DNA of 14,892 bases. It comes from Clostridia bacterium (GTDB lineage: Bacteria; Bacillota; Clostridia; Oscillospirales; Acutalibacteraceae). Below the pieces are notes generated by a model. The model made no database searches. It saw nothing but the letters and a program-made list of their open reading frames with translations, and was not told where the DNA came from. The position numbers and the translations under genes were made by a program. Of the stretch, positions 1 to 7,310 are shown piece by piece (position 1 is the stretch's first letter; each line of letters starts with the position of its first letter). The stretch spans positions 1 through 14,892 of the forward strand of contig JAFOFS010000064.1 in NCBI GenBank assembly GCA_017387165.1, in the 5' to 3' direction.

Positions 1-1159
1 CCAGTGCTTCCGCCTTGTCATCCATCAGCTTATACAGCGTTTCCACGCTGCTGCTTTCCATCGAATTCTGCACCGCACGGGCATACTGCACCAAAATATC
101 CGCCACCGTCTTGCGAGGGGATACCAGGCGGTCGAGGCCGAGCTTCTCCGCCATCACCGCGAACTCGTCGCGGTTGACCTTGGCGATGACCGTCGGCACC
201 TCCACCGAGGATGCAAAATACGAAATCAGAATATTCTGCTCATCCATACCGGTCAGCGCCACGAACGCGTCCATCGTCTTGAGCCCTTCCTCCAGCAGCA
301 ATTCCTGCTGAGCGCCGTCGCCGTTGATCATCACGACGCCGGGGAGCTGTTCGGAGAAGGATTCGCAGCGCGCCGTATCCTTTTCGATGATCTTGACCGA
401 GCTGCCGCCTGCCAGCAGCTGCTTGGCCAAATAAAACGCCGTCTTGCTCGCACCGAGAATCATCACGTTACGCGCCTGTTTCTTCATCAAGCCGAGATTT
501 TTCATCAGCTTATTCATCTCGGACGGGGTGGCGGTAAAGCCGACCTTATCGCCGCTTTTCAGCACGAACTGACCGTCGGGGATCACCACCTCATCCCCAC
601 GCTGCACCACGCAGGCGAGGAATTTTTGGGGGTATTTCTGGCGCAGTTCGATCAGCGACAGACCGTCCAGCGCCGAGTCGGGCTTGAGCTTCAGCTGCAC
701 CATTTCAAAATTCCGCACCGAGAAGGTTTCCACCTTCGCCGCAGACGGCAGTTTCAGCACGTTGTACAACTCACGAGCGGCGCGGCGTTCGGGGTTGATC
801 GCCACCGACAGATTGAGCTGTTGGCGGAGAAACGCCAGACTATCGTCGTTGTATTCGGGGTTGCGGATACGGGCGATCGTGTGCTTGGCGCCCATCTGAC
901 GAGCCAAATAGCAGCTGAGCATATTGAACTCATCCGAGCCGGTCACCGCCGCAAACAGCTCCGCCGTATCCACGCCGGCTTCCGCCAGCACGTCCGAGTC
1001 CATACCGTTGCCGCACAGGCCGATCACGTCGTAAATATTGGTCAGCTCGGCGATAACGGCAGGCGAGGAGTCAACCGCCGTCACGTCGTGCCCCTCCGCC
1101 AGCAAGCTGGACAGAATGGTGGTACCGATCTTACCGCAACCGACAATCACAATTTTCAC
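1..1159 (-). CDS. trkA: Trk potassium uptake regulatory protein TrkA (partial, C-terminal end cut by window edge)
   Basis: Peripheral cytoplasmic subunit of a Trk/Ktr K+ uptake system; it binds NAD(H) or other nucleotides and gates the TrkH membrane channel. About 386 codons are present, against roughly 450 in full-length family members, so the C-terminal RCK_C part lies outside. The protein opens with a Rossmann fold (MKIVIVGCGKIG, residues 1-12, with an acidic D near residue 30 after strand 2), then a first RCK_C segment. A second Rossmann-like half begins near NVMILGASKTAFYLAK. In that second half the glycine motif is degenerate (GASKTA), so nucleotide binding there may be weak. The start is GTG at 1159: an in-frame TGA lies three codons upstream, and an AAGGAG site sits about 9 nt before it. 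It lies 67 nt downstream of the LRR lipoprotein gene with no obvious promoter between, so the two are probably co-transcribed. A trkH gene would be expected nearby, outside the window. Confidence 0.93.
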   Translation of the reverse strand, partial: MKIVIVGCGKIGTTILSSLLAEGHDVTAVDSSPAVIAELTNIYDVIGLCGNGMDSDVLAEAGVDTAELFAAVTGSDEFNMLSCYLARQMGAKHTIARIRNPEYNDDSLAFLRQQLNLSVAINPERRAARELYNVLKLPSAAKVETFSVRNFEMVQLKLKPDSALDGLSLIELRQKYPQKFLACVVQRGDEVVIPDGQFVLKSGDKVGFTATPSEMNKLMKNLGLMKKQARNVMILGASKTAFYLAKQLLAGGSSVKIIEKDTARCESFSEQLPGVVMINGDGAQQELLLEEGLKTMDAFVALTGMDEQNILISYFASSVEVPTVIAKVNRDEFAVMAEKLGLDRLVSPRKTVADILVQYARAVQNSMESSSVETLYKLMDDKAEAL

Positions 1160-1186
1160 ACAAGCTCACTCCTTTGGCAGGATGAC

Positions 1187-1214
1187 GATAGGCGGGAGAA
1201 CTCCCCCGCCTATC
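1187..1214 (-). other. Perfect inverted repeat between the LRR gene and trkA
   Basis: GATAGGCGGG at 1187-1196 pairs perfectly with CCCGCCTATC at 1205-1214, giving a 10-bp GC-rich stem with an 8-nt loop. It follows the stop of the LRR gene by 12 nt and ends about 15 nt before the trkA ribosome binding site. No T-run follows the stem on the minus strand, so it is not a standard Rho-independent terminator. It may act as an mRNA-stabilising or processing hairpin, or as a leaky attenuator that lowers trkA expression relative to the lipoprotein gene. The structure is seen; the role is inferred. Confidence 0.6.
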
Positions 1215-1226
1215 CGATGTACATAT

Positions 1227-2246
1227 TCAGGCCGCGGTTTGACCGCCGATCGGCTCGAAATCCATATTGTTTTCGACCGCATAGTTGGCCGCATAGCTGC
1301 CGGGCACACCGCGAATGACCAGATCGGCCAAGCAGCGGTAGAACACGCTTTCACCGATCGCAGTGACCGACTGCGGAATGGTGATCGACACCATCGTGGT
1401 GCAACCGGAGAAGACACCGTTGCCGATCTGCAGCAGCGTGTCGGGCAACGTGATCTGCACCAGGTTGCCGCAACCGGCAAAGGCGTTGTCCCCCAGAGAG
1501 CGCAGTGAGCCGGGGATAAAGGTCACGCTCTTCAGATCACGGCAATCCATAAAGGCGTTTTCACCGATGGTCGCCACCGAAGCAGGAATGCCGATCGTTT
1601 CCAAATGGGTGCAATCCGAGAACGCCAGGTCGCCGACCTTGGCGAGGGTGATCGGGAGAACAATGTTTTCCAGAGAGCTGCACTTGAAGAACAGCTTCTC
1701 GGACAGCTCGACCAGACCGACCGGCAAGGTCACGTCGGTCAGCTTGGAGCAATACGCGAATGCCTGCTGACCCAGATAGGTCACGGTGCTCGGCACATTG
1801 ATGACCTCCAAGCTGTTGCAATAGAAGAACGCGTTATCCCCCACCGCTCGCAGGCCGACCGGCAATTCGATCTCGTGCAGGTCGGTGCAGTTGGAGAACG
1901 CGCCGACGCCGACGTCGGTCAGGGTGGACGGCAGTTCCACCGTCGTCATCATCTCACACCACATAAAGGCGCGGGAGCCGATGACGGTCAGACCCTCGGG
2001 CAGCTTGACCGACTTGATATGGTCGGAGTAGGCAAAGGCCTCCTTGCCGATGGTGGTAACCGGCTTGCCTTCGATGGTTTCCGGCACGGTCACCTTGGCG
2101 GCGCCGCCCGTATATCCGGTGATGATCACCGCGTCGTCCTTGATCTTATACTGGAAACCGTTGTAGGTTGCCTGCGTGTTGCCGGCGCAAGCCGCCAAAC
2201 CGAGCAGCATCGCCGCGCAAAGCAACAAACCGAGCCATTTTTTCAT
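1227..2246 (-). CDS. BspA-like leucine-rich-repeat (LRR_5) lipoprotein
   Basis: A 339-residue secreted protein, probably lipid-anchored on the outer face of the membrane. The N-terminus is a lipoprotein signal: MKKW, a hydrophobic stretch, then lipobox LAAC with Cys20 as the predicted lipidated residue. After a short linker (about 21-65) come about ten tandem repeats of 23-24 residues, plus a partial eleventh. They follow the pattern AF-x-x-C-x-x-L-x-x-(I/V)-x-(L/I)-P-x-x-(L/V)-x-x-(I/V)-G, typical of the BspA/Treponema pallidum LRR_5 family. A short tail (VPGSYAANYAVEN-like) closes the solenoid. The start at 2246 has an AGGAGG site 9 nt upstream. Family members bind host proteins or other surfaces in some bacteria, but the ligand here is unknown. 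It has its own promoter, separated from serA by a terminator, and trkA follows it. Confidence 0.9.
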   Translation of the reverse strand: MKKWLGLLLCAAMLLGLAACAGNTQATYNGFQYKIKDDAVIITGYTGGAAKVTVPETIEGKPVTTIGKEAFAYSDHIKSVKLPEGLTVIGSRAFMWCEMMTTVELPSTLTDVGVGAFSNCTDLHEIELPVGLRAVGDNAFFYCNSLEVINVPSTVTYLGQQAFAYCSKLTDVTLPVGLVELSEKLFFKCSSLENIVLPITLAKVGDLAFSDCTHLETIGIPASVATIGENAFMDCRDLKSVTFIPGSLRSLGDNAFAGCGNLVQITLPDTLLQIGNGVFSGCTTMVSITIPQSVTAIGESVFYRCLADLVIRGVPGSYAANYAVENNMDFEPIGGQTAA

Positions 2247-2268
2247 TCGGAAAATCCTCCTCTTGTTC

Positions 2269-2286
2269 CGTACGAAAACGCGTACG
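2269..2286. promoter_or_regulatory. Paired CGTACG palindromes in the LRR gene leader (possible operator)
   Basis: Two copies of the 6-bp palindrome CGTACG lie at 2269-2274 and 2281-2286, separated by 6 nt, so their centres are 12 bp apart. They sit just downstream of the predicted transcription start of the lipoprotein gene, between the -10 box and the ribosome binding site. That is a plausible place for a repressor or for a leader hairpin. No regulator is identified. The repeats are short and could be chance in GC-rich DNA. Confidence 0.3.
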
Positions 2287-2297
2287 CATATATAGGT

Positions 2298-2326
2298 ATT
2301 TTATAACAAAGTACGCCGCTTGTCAA
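2298..2326 (-). promoter_or_regulatory. Sigma-A type promoter for the LRR lipoprotein gene
   Basis: On the minus strand a perfect -35 box TTGACA (2321-2326) and a -10 box TAAAAT (2298-2303) are separated by exactly 17 nt. The expected start of transcription is near 2291, giving a leader of about 45 nt. The -35 box lies directly beyond the T-run of the serA terminator, so this is an independent transcription unit. Confidence 0.85.
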
Positions 2327-2330
2327 CAAT

Positions 2331-2362
2331 AAAAAAGACGGTATCCGCAGATACCGTCTTTT
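2331..2362 (-). terminator. Rho-independent terminator of the serC-serA operon
   Basis: AAAAGACGGTATC (2333-2345) and GATACCGTCTTTT (2350-2362) form a perfect 13-bp stem with a CGCA loop. On the minus strand the stem is followed by a run of T. It begins 15 nt after the serA stop. Confidence 0.93.
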
Positions 2363-2377
2363 GAGGTTTGGGGGGAA

Positions 2378-3541
2378 TTACACGATCTCACGAACGCGGA
2401 TCACACCATCGATCGCGGAGATGGCATCCAGCGCCGACTGCGGCGCCACGGTGTCGATATCCAACACGGTGTACGCGTTTTCCTTTTTCGAGCGGTTGAG
2501 CAACGAGTCAACGTTGATGCCCACGTCGGACATCGCACCCGAAATCTGCGCAATCAAACCGGGGAGGTTCTTATGCAGCACGCAAATGCGGCAGGGGGTG
2601 CAACGGGGACCGGCGCCGGTCGTGAAGTTGACCGAGTTGACGATGTTGCCGTTTTCGATGTAATCGATCAGCTCCTGCGCCGCCATCACCGCGCAGTTGT
2701 CCTCGCTTTCGGGGGTGGAAGCGCCGAGGTGCGGCAGCGGCACAACGCCGTCCACGTCCAGCACCGCCGCGTTCGGGAAATCGGTGACGTAGCGGGCAAC
2801 CTTGCCGCTCTCCAGCGCCGCGATCATATCGGCGTTGTTGACCAGGTCGCCCCGGGCGAAGTTCAGAATGCGGACGCCGTCCTTCATGGTGGCAATGGTG
2901 GTCGCGTTGATCATACCCTTGGTGCTGTCGAGGCAGGGCACGTGCAGCGAAATGTAGTCGCAGGTAGCAAAAATCTCGTTCATATCCGCCACCTGGTGGA
3001 TGCTCGGGTTAAGACCCCACGCCGCCTGAACCGACATATACGGATCGTAGCCGTACACCTGCATACCGAGCGCATCCGCAGCGTTGGCGACCATGCCGCC
3101 GATCGCACCGAGGCCGATGACGCCCAGTTTTTTGCCGAGGATCTCCGGACCGACGAACTGACCCTTGCCTTTTTCCACCAGCTTGGCGACCGCGTCGCCC
3201 TCCGGCTTCAGGCTCTTGGCCCATTCGATACCGGCAACCACCTTACGGGAGGCAAGCAACAGACCGCACAGCACCAGCTCCTTGACCGCGTTGGCGTTGG
3301 CGCCGGGGGTGTTGAACACCACCACGCCCTTATCGGCGCAGGCGTCCACCGGAATGTTGTTGGTACCGGCGCCGGCGCGACCGATGGCCAGCACCGATTC
3401 CGGCAGCTCCATATCGTGCATAGCCGCCGAACGGACGAGGATACCGACGGGATTTTCCACCGCATCACCGACCGTATAGGTGGCCTTATCGAACAGATCG
3501 GTGCCGCAGGCAGCGATCTTATTAAGCGTTAAGATATTCAT
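2378..3541 (-). CDS. serA: D-3-phosphoglycerate dehydrogenase with C-terminal ACT domain
   Basis: Oxidises 3-phosphoglycerate to 3-phosphohydroxypyruvate with NAD+, the first step of phosphorylated serine synthesis, in the cytoplasm. The 387 residues contain the NAD-binding motif GLGAIG (143-148) with Asp166 after the next strand. The active-site region follows, with NFARGD (Arg230) and PLPHLGAST (His271). A C-terminal ACT domain (about 318-387, beginning near ICVLHKNLPG) probably senses serine or another amino acid. The catalytic Glu usual in D-2-hydroxyacid dehydrogenases (as in ...EEEP...PH) is not visible: that position reads YVTDFPN, as I recall for many clostridial SerA proteins. A Cys cluster, C314-x-x-C317-x-x-C320, lies where the ACT domain begins. 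The start at 3541 has a GGGAG site 9 nt upstream. It lies 29 nt after serC, in one operon, and ends at a strong terminator. Confidence 0.95.
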   Translation of the reverse strand: MNILTLNKIAACGTDLFDKATYTVGDAVENPVGILVRSAAMHDMELPESVLAIGRAGAGTNNIPVDACADKGVVVFNTPGANANAVKELVLCGLLLASRKVVAGIEWAKSLKPEGDAVAKLVEKGKGQFVGPEILGKKLGVIGLGAIGGMVANAADALGMQVYGYDPYMSVQAAWGLNPSIHQVADMNEIFATCDYISLHVPCLDSTKGMINATTIATMKDGVRILNFARGDLVNNADMIAALESGKVARYVTDFPNAAVLDVDGVVPLPHLGASTPESEDNCAVMAAQELIDYIENGNIVNSVNFTTGAGPRCTPCRICVLHKNLPGLIAQISGAMSDVGINVDSLLNRSKKENAYTVLDIDTVAPQSALDAISAIDGVIRVREIV

Positions 3542-3570
3542 TGACGTTCACTCCCATTCCTTTTTGCCGA

Positions 3571-4653
3571 TCAGCCATTCTTCTTGGCGAAGTCAGCCAT
3601 AAAATCGACCAGCTTCTCGACGCCTTCGGTCGGCATCGCGTTGTAGATCGAGGCACGCATACCGCCCACCAGACGGTGACCCTTCAGGTTGACGAAGCCT
3701 GCTTCCGCCGCTTCGGCGCAGAATTTCTTATCCAGCTCGGCCGACGGCGAGGTGAAGGTCGCGTTCATCAGCGAGCGATACTTCTTCTCCACGGGGTTGA
3801 CGAAGAAGCTCTGGCTGTCGAGGAAGTCGTACCGGATACCGGCCTTGTTGCGGTTGATCTTCTCCATATTCTCCAGACCGCCGATGTCCTCCTCGAGATA
3901 CTTCATCACCAGACCGGTCATGTAGATGCACCAGCACGGCGGCGTGTTGTACATGCTCTCCTTGCTGATGATGGTGTCGTAGTTCATCATGGTCGGCACG
4001 TTGGCGGCCGCCTTGCCCAGCAGATCCTCACGGATGATCGCCACCGCCATACCGGCAGGCGCGATATTCTTCTGCACGCCGAAGTAGATGGCGCCGTACT
4101 TGTTGATATCCACCGGCGCGCTGCAGATGCAGCTGGACATATCCGCCACCAGCGGCACACCCTCTACCTCCGGCACGTCCACGTAGGTGGTACCGAAGAT
4201 GGTGTTGTTCTGGCAGATGTGGATATAGCTCGCGTCGGGGGTGTAGTTCAGCGACTTGACGTCGGGGATGTAGGTGAAGTTCTTATCCTCGGTGTTGGCA
4301 ATGATGTTGACCTCACCGAATTTCTTCGCCTCTTTCGCCGCCAGGTTGGAGAAGTTACCGGTCACGATGTAGTCTGCTTTGCCGGTAGTCATAAAGTTCA
4401 GCGGAACCATCGCAAACTGCTGAGTCGCGCCGCCCTGGAAAAAGCCGATCTTGTAGTTGTCCGGCACGTTCAGTACACGGCGCATCGCGGCTTCGGTTTC
4501 CTTAATGATCGCGTCAAAGTAGGAACTTCGGTGGCTCATCTCCAACACAGACTGACCGGACGTACCGTACTCCAGCAGTTCAGACTGCGCGGTCTTCAGT
4601 ACCTTCTCCGGCAGCATGGACGGACCTGCCGAGAAATTGTAAATTCTTGCCAT
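3571..4653 (-). CDS. serC: Phosphoserine aminotransferase
   Basis: PLP-dependent enzyme that converts 3-phosphohydroxypyruvate plus glutamate to O-phosphoserine plus 2-oxoglutarate, the second step of serine synthesis; it can also serve in pyridoxine synthesis in some bacteria. The 360 residues match the usual family length. Visible motifs are the opening NFSAGPS, the GGAT phosphate-binding turn (74-77), NNTIFGT (149-155), DMSS (171-174) and the PLP-binding lysine in GVQKNIAPAG (Lys195). Near the C-terminus, the GGMRASIYNAM segment carries a substrate-binding Arg. The start at 4653 has a GGAGG site 9 nt upstream. It is first in a two-gene operon with serA, and a canonical promoter lies about 55 nt upstream. 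No serB-like gene is in the operon. Confidence 0.96.
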   Translation of the reverse strand: MARIYNFSAGPSMLPEKVLKTAQSELLEYGTSGQSVLEMSHRSSYFDAIIKETEAAMRRVLNVPDNYKIGFFQGGATQQFAMVPLNFMTTGKADYIVTGNFSNLAAKEAKKFGEVNIIANTEDKNFTYIPDVKSLNYTPDASYIHICQNNTIFGTTYVDVPEVEGVPLVADMSSCICSAPVDINKYGAIYFGVQKNIAPAGMAVAIIREDLLGKAAANVPTMMNYDTIISKESMYNTPPCWCIYMTGLVMKYLEEDIGGLENMEKINRNKAGIRYDFLDSQSFFVNPVEKKYRSLMNATFTSPSAELDKKFCAEAAEAGFVNLKGHRLVGGMRASIYNAMPTEGVEKLVDFMADFAKKNG

Positions 4654-4708
4654 TGTTCTCTACCTCCAAAATTTTGCATTTCAACGCGTTAAAGCGCTGT
4701 ACTCTATT

Positions 4709-4737
4709 ATCATACGCCTTTTATTCTTATTAGTCAA
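4709..4737 (-). promoter_or_regulatory. Sigma-A type promoter of the serC-serA operon
   Basis: On the minus strand, -35 TTGACT (4732-4737) and -10 TATGAT (4709-4714) are spaced 17 nt apart. The leader to the serC start is about 50 nt and holds two short palindromes, AACGCGTT (4683-4690) and AGCGCT (4693-4698). No riboswitch or T-box is visible, so any serine control would be by a DNA-binding regulator or by the ACT domain of SerA. Confidence 0.85.
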
Positions 4738-4805
4738 CCGATTTCCGAAAAAAATGTGCCGTTTCTGTATCCGAAACAAGCGGTAATTTTAGGCATTTTG
4801 ACAAC

Positions 4806-4837
4806 AAAAACCCGCTGTTCTGTAAACAGCGGGTTTT
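4806..4837 (-). terminator. Rho-independent terminator after ftsK
   Basis: AAAACCCGCTGTT (4807-4819) and AACAGCGGGTTTT (4825-4837) form a perfect 13-bp stem with a 5-nt loop. A T-rich tail follows on the minus strand. It starts 5 nt past the ftsK stop and separates the tepA-ftsK unit from serC-serA. Confidence 0.93.
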
Positions 4838-4842
4838 GTCGG

Positions 4843-7284
4843 TTATTCGTCGTCGCCGAGCGGATTATCGGACATCATATTCATTTCCATCCACTGGGCG
4901 CGGGTGATCATCAATTCACGGGGTTTGGAGCCGACGTGCGGACCGATAATGCCGCGTTGCTCCATATCGTCGATCAGGCGACCGGCGCGGGCATAGCCGA
5001 GGCGAAGTTTACGCTGCAGCAGCGAGGTGGAGGCTTCGCCGGCATCCAGCACCACTTCCACCGCCTGCGCCAGCATCGGATCGGCTTCCTCGAAGCTGTC
5101 GCCGTCGCTCTCCTCCGAGCCGCCGACGTCGCGACCGCCCTTGCCGCCGACCGAGACCTGCGCCGCCTGGCGTTCGATCTCCTGAATGACCGCCTGGTCG
5201 TATTCCGGCACGTCCTCCTCACCGGGCTTGAGGAACTGCACCACCGAGTTGACCTCGCGGTCGGACACGAAGCAGCCCTGCACGCGAACCGGCTTGGACA
5301 GACCGATGGGCATAAACAGCATATCGCCGTTACCCAGCAGTTTTTCCGCGCCGCTGCCGTCCAGAATAATACGGGAGTCCACCGCCGACGCCACGGTCAG
5401 CGACAGACGGCTGGGGATGTTGGATTTGATCAGACCGGTGATGACGTCGGTGGACGGGCGCTGGGTCGCAATGACCATATGCATACCTGCCGCACGCGCC
5501 ATCTGCGCCAAGCGGCAGATGGAATCTTCCACCTCGTTGCCTGCCGCCATCATCAGGTCGGCCAGCTCGTCGATCACAATGAGAATATGCGGCATCTTCG
5601 GCAGGCTGTCGTCCGTTTCCGCTTTCTCGTTATACGCCTTGATATCGCGCACCTTGGAGGACGCGAAGGTCTGATAACGGCGGAGCATTTCGGTCACCGC
5701 CCAGCCGAGCGCACCGGCCGCCTTACGCGGATCGGTCACCACCGGAACGATGAGGTGCGGAATGCCGTTATACACCGTAAATTCGACCTGTTTCGGGTCG
5801 ATAAGTAACAGCTTGACTTCGTCGGGACGGGCGCGGAACAAAATGCTCTGGATCATCGAGTTGGTACACACCGATTTACCCGAGCCGGTGGTACCGGCGA
5901 TGAGCAGGTGGGGCATCTTGGACAGATCCACCATCACCGACTGACCGGTAATATCCTTACCCAGCGCAACGGTCAGCTTGCTCTTGGCATCGCGGAATTC
6001 GGCGCTGTCCACCAGTTCCCGCAGGCTGACCGAGGATTTGACGCGGTTGGGAATTTCGATACCCACCGCCGCCTTGCCGGGAATGGGGGCTTCGATACGG
6101 ACACCGGTGGTGGCCAGACGCATCGCGATGTCATCCGACAGACCGGTGATCTTGCTGATCTTGACGCCTGCGGCCAGTCCCAGCTCATAGCGTGTGACCG
6201 CCGGACCGCGTACGATGTTGCTCACCTGCGTTTCGACGCCGAAATCACGGAGGGTCTTGACCAACAGTTCGGCGTTGGTCTTCATTTCCAGCGAAGCGGC
6301 GGAATCGTCCACCGAACGGGCGTGATCCAGCAGGGTCAACGGCGGCAGCTTATAGACGGCAGGAGCCTCCGCCACCACCTCGTCGGGCAGATCCTCGGGC
6401 ATCTCCGCGCCTTTTTGCGGCTTGTCCGTTTCCGGCTCCTCGTGCAAGTCACGGGCGGCCTTTTCCAGCGCTGCGCGCTTGTTGCCTTTTTCCTGCGGCA
6501 GCTCCTTCGGCTCAGCAATCGCCGTCTTGCGCAGTTCCTCCATCGCGGCTTCCGCCGGCGTCTGCTGATCGACGTAGCCGTCCCCCATCTCGATATCGAT
6601 ACGGGAGCGGCGTTTGCCCTCCGGCTTTTCTTCCGTTTCATCCGCTTCCGCGTCCTTGGAACGCATCTTTTCGCCGGCTTCCTCCACCACGTGCTGGATG
6701 CCCTCGCCTGCCTTCTTCACCGGCTTGGAGACCAAGTGGATGAAGCGCATCAGGGTGGTGCCGGTCACCAGCATCACGGTCGCAAACAGCAACAAAACCG
6801 CCACGATGATCGCACCCGTTTTGCCCAACAGCACGAAGAACAGATAGCCGAACAAAGCGCCGATCAGACCGCCGGTAGACGGATGCTTGAAGCTATGACC
6901 GAACGCCGCCATCCAATCCGCCATAAAGCTGGTCTTGTCGGCGTTGTATTCGATCACGAACATCAGCGTGGCAATCATCAGCGTGATCGCAACGGTCAGC
7001 ACCATCGGCTTGTTCATCGACTTTTCTCTGGCGAGAAACACCGCGATCGCGCCGAGGGCGATCGGCACCAGATACGCCAGCCAGCCGAACAGACCGAAGA
7101 CCAGGCTCTTCATCCCCGTCCACAGCGCGCCGTCACTCGGAATCAGCGCGACGCACAGCAGCAGGATCGCCACGGCGAACAGGACGATCGCCGCTACCTG
7201 CCCGTTGCCGCCGGTCTTTTTGGCGTGGCTCGGAGCCTTACGGGGGGTGGATTTTTGGGTGGATTTACGTTTACGAGTTGCCAT
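4843..7284 (-). CDS. ftsK: DNA translocase FtsK/SpoIIIE
   Basis: Membrane-anchored, ATP-driven double-stranded DNA pump that clears chromosomes from the division septum and, in spore formers, moves DNA into the forespore. Its 813 residues are close to B. subtilis SpoIIIE (787) and much shorter than E. coli FtsK. After a basic Lys/Arg-rich N-terminus come four or five membrane segments (about 29-48, 61-85, 93-112, 138-153, 156-177). A highly charged linker (about 190-310) follows. The motor has Walker A GTTGSGKS (464-471), the DPKQVEF segment (496-502) and Walker B LIVIDELAD (568-576). A C-terminal winged-helix gamma domain (about 740-805), which reads oriented DNA sequence, closes it. The start at 7284 has a GAGGAGAGG site upstream. 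It lies 26 nt after tepA and is followed by a strong terminator. Whether it serves sporulation or only division cannot be read from this window. Confidence 0.96.
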   Translation of the reverse strand: MATRKRKSTQKSTPRKAPSHAKKTGGNGQVAAIVLFAVAILLLCVALIPSDGALWTGMKSLVFGLFGWLAYLVPIALGAIAVFLAREKSMNKPMVLTVAITLMIATLMFVIEYNADKTSFMADWMAAFGHSFKHPSTGGLIGALFGYLFFVLLGKTGAIIVAVLLLFATVMLVTGTTLMRFIHLVSKPVKKAGEGIQHVVEEAGEKMRSKDAEADETEEKPEGKRRSRIDIEMGDGYVDQQTPAEAAMEELRKTAIAEPKELPQEKGNKRAALEKAARDLHEEPETDKPQKGAEMPEDLPDEVVAEAPAVYKLPPLTLLDHARSVDDSAASLEMKTNAELLVKTLRDFGVETQVSNIVRGPAVTRYELGLAAGVKISKITGLSDDIAMRLATTGVRIEAPIPGKAAVGIEIPNRVKSSVSLRELVDSAEFRDAKSKLTVALGKDITGQSVMVDLSKMPHLLIAGTTGSGKSVCTNSMIQSILFRARPDEVKLLLIDPKQVEFTVYNGIPHLIVPVVTDPRKAAGALGWAVTEMLRRYQTFASSKVRDIKAYNEKAETDDSLPKMPHILIVIDELADLMMAAGNEVEDSICRLAQMARAAGMHMVIATQRPSTDVITGLIKSNIPSRLSLTVASAVDSRIILDGSGAEKLLGNGDMLFMPIGLSKPVRVQGCFVSDREVNSVVQFLKPGEEDVPEYDQAVIQEIERQAAQVSVGGKGGRDVGGSEESDGDSFEEADPMLAQAVEVVLDAGEASTSLLQRKLRLGYARAGRLIDDMEQRGIIGPHVGSKPRELMITRAQWMEMNMMSDNPLGDDE

Positions 7285-7310
7285 ATGTGTTTCCCTCTCC
7301 TCGAATTATG

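Noticed and set aside
1227..2246. LRR repeats considered as a DNA-level tandem repeat
   Set aside because: The periodicity of about 69 nt is in the protein pattern. The nucleotide copies are well diverged, so it is an ordinary LRR_5 repeat protein rather than a recent DNA repeat array.
3541..4692. Plus-strand open frame (383 codons) opposite serC
   Set aside because: The serC motifs on the minus strand are unmistakable. This frame is His/Val/Arg-rich and runs through the serC promoter-side leader.
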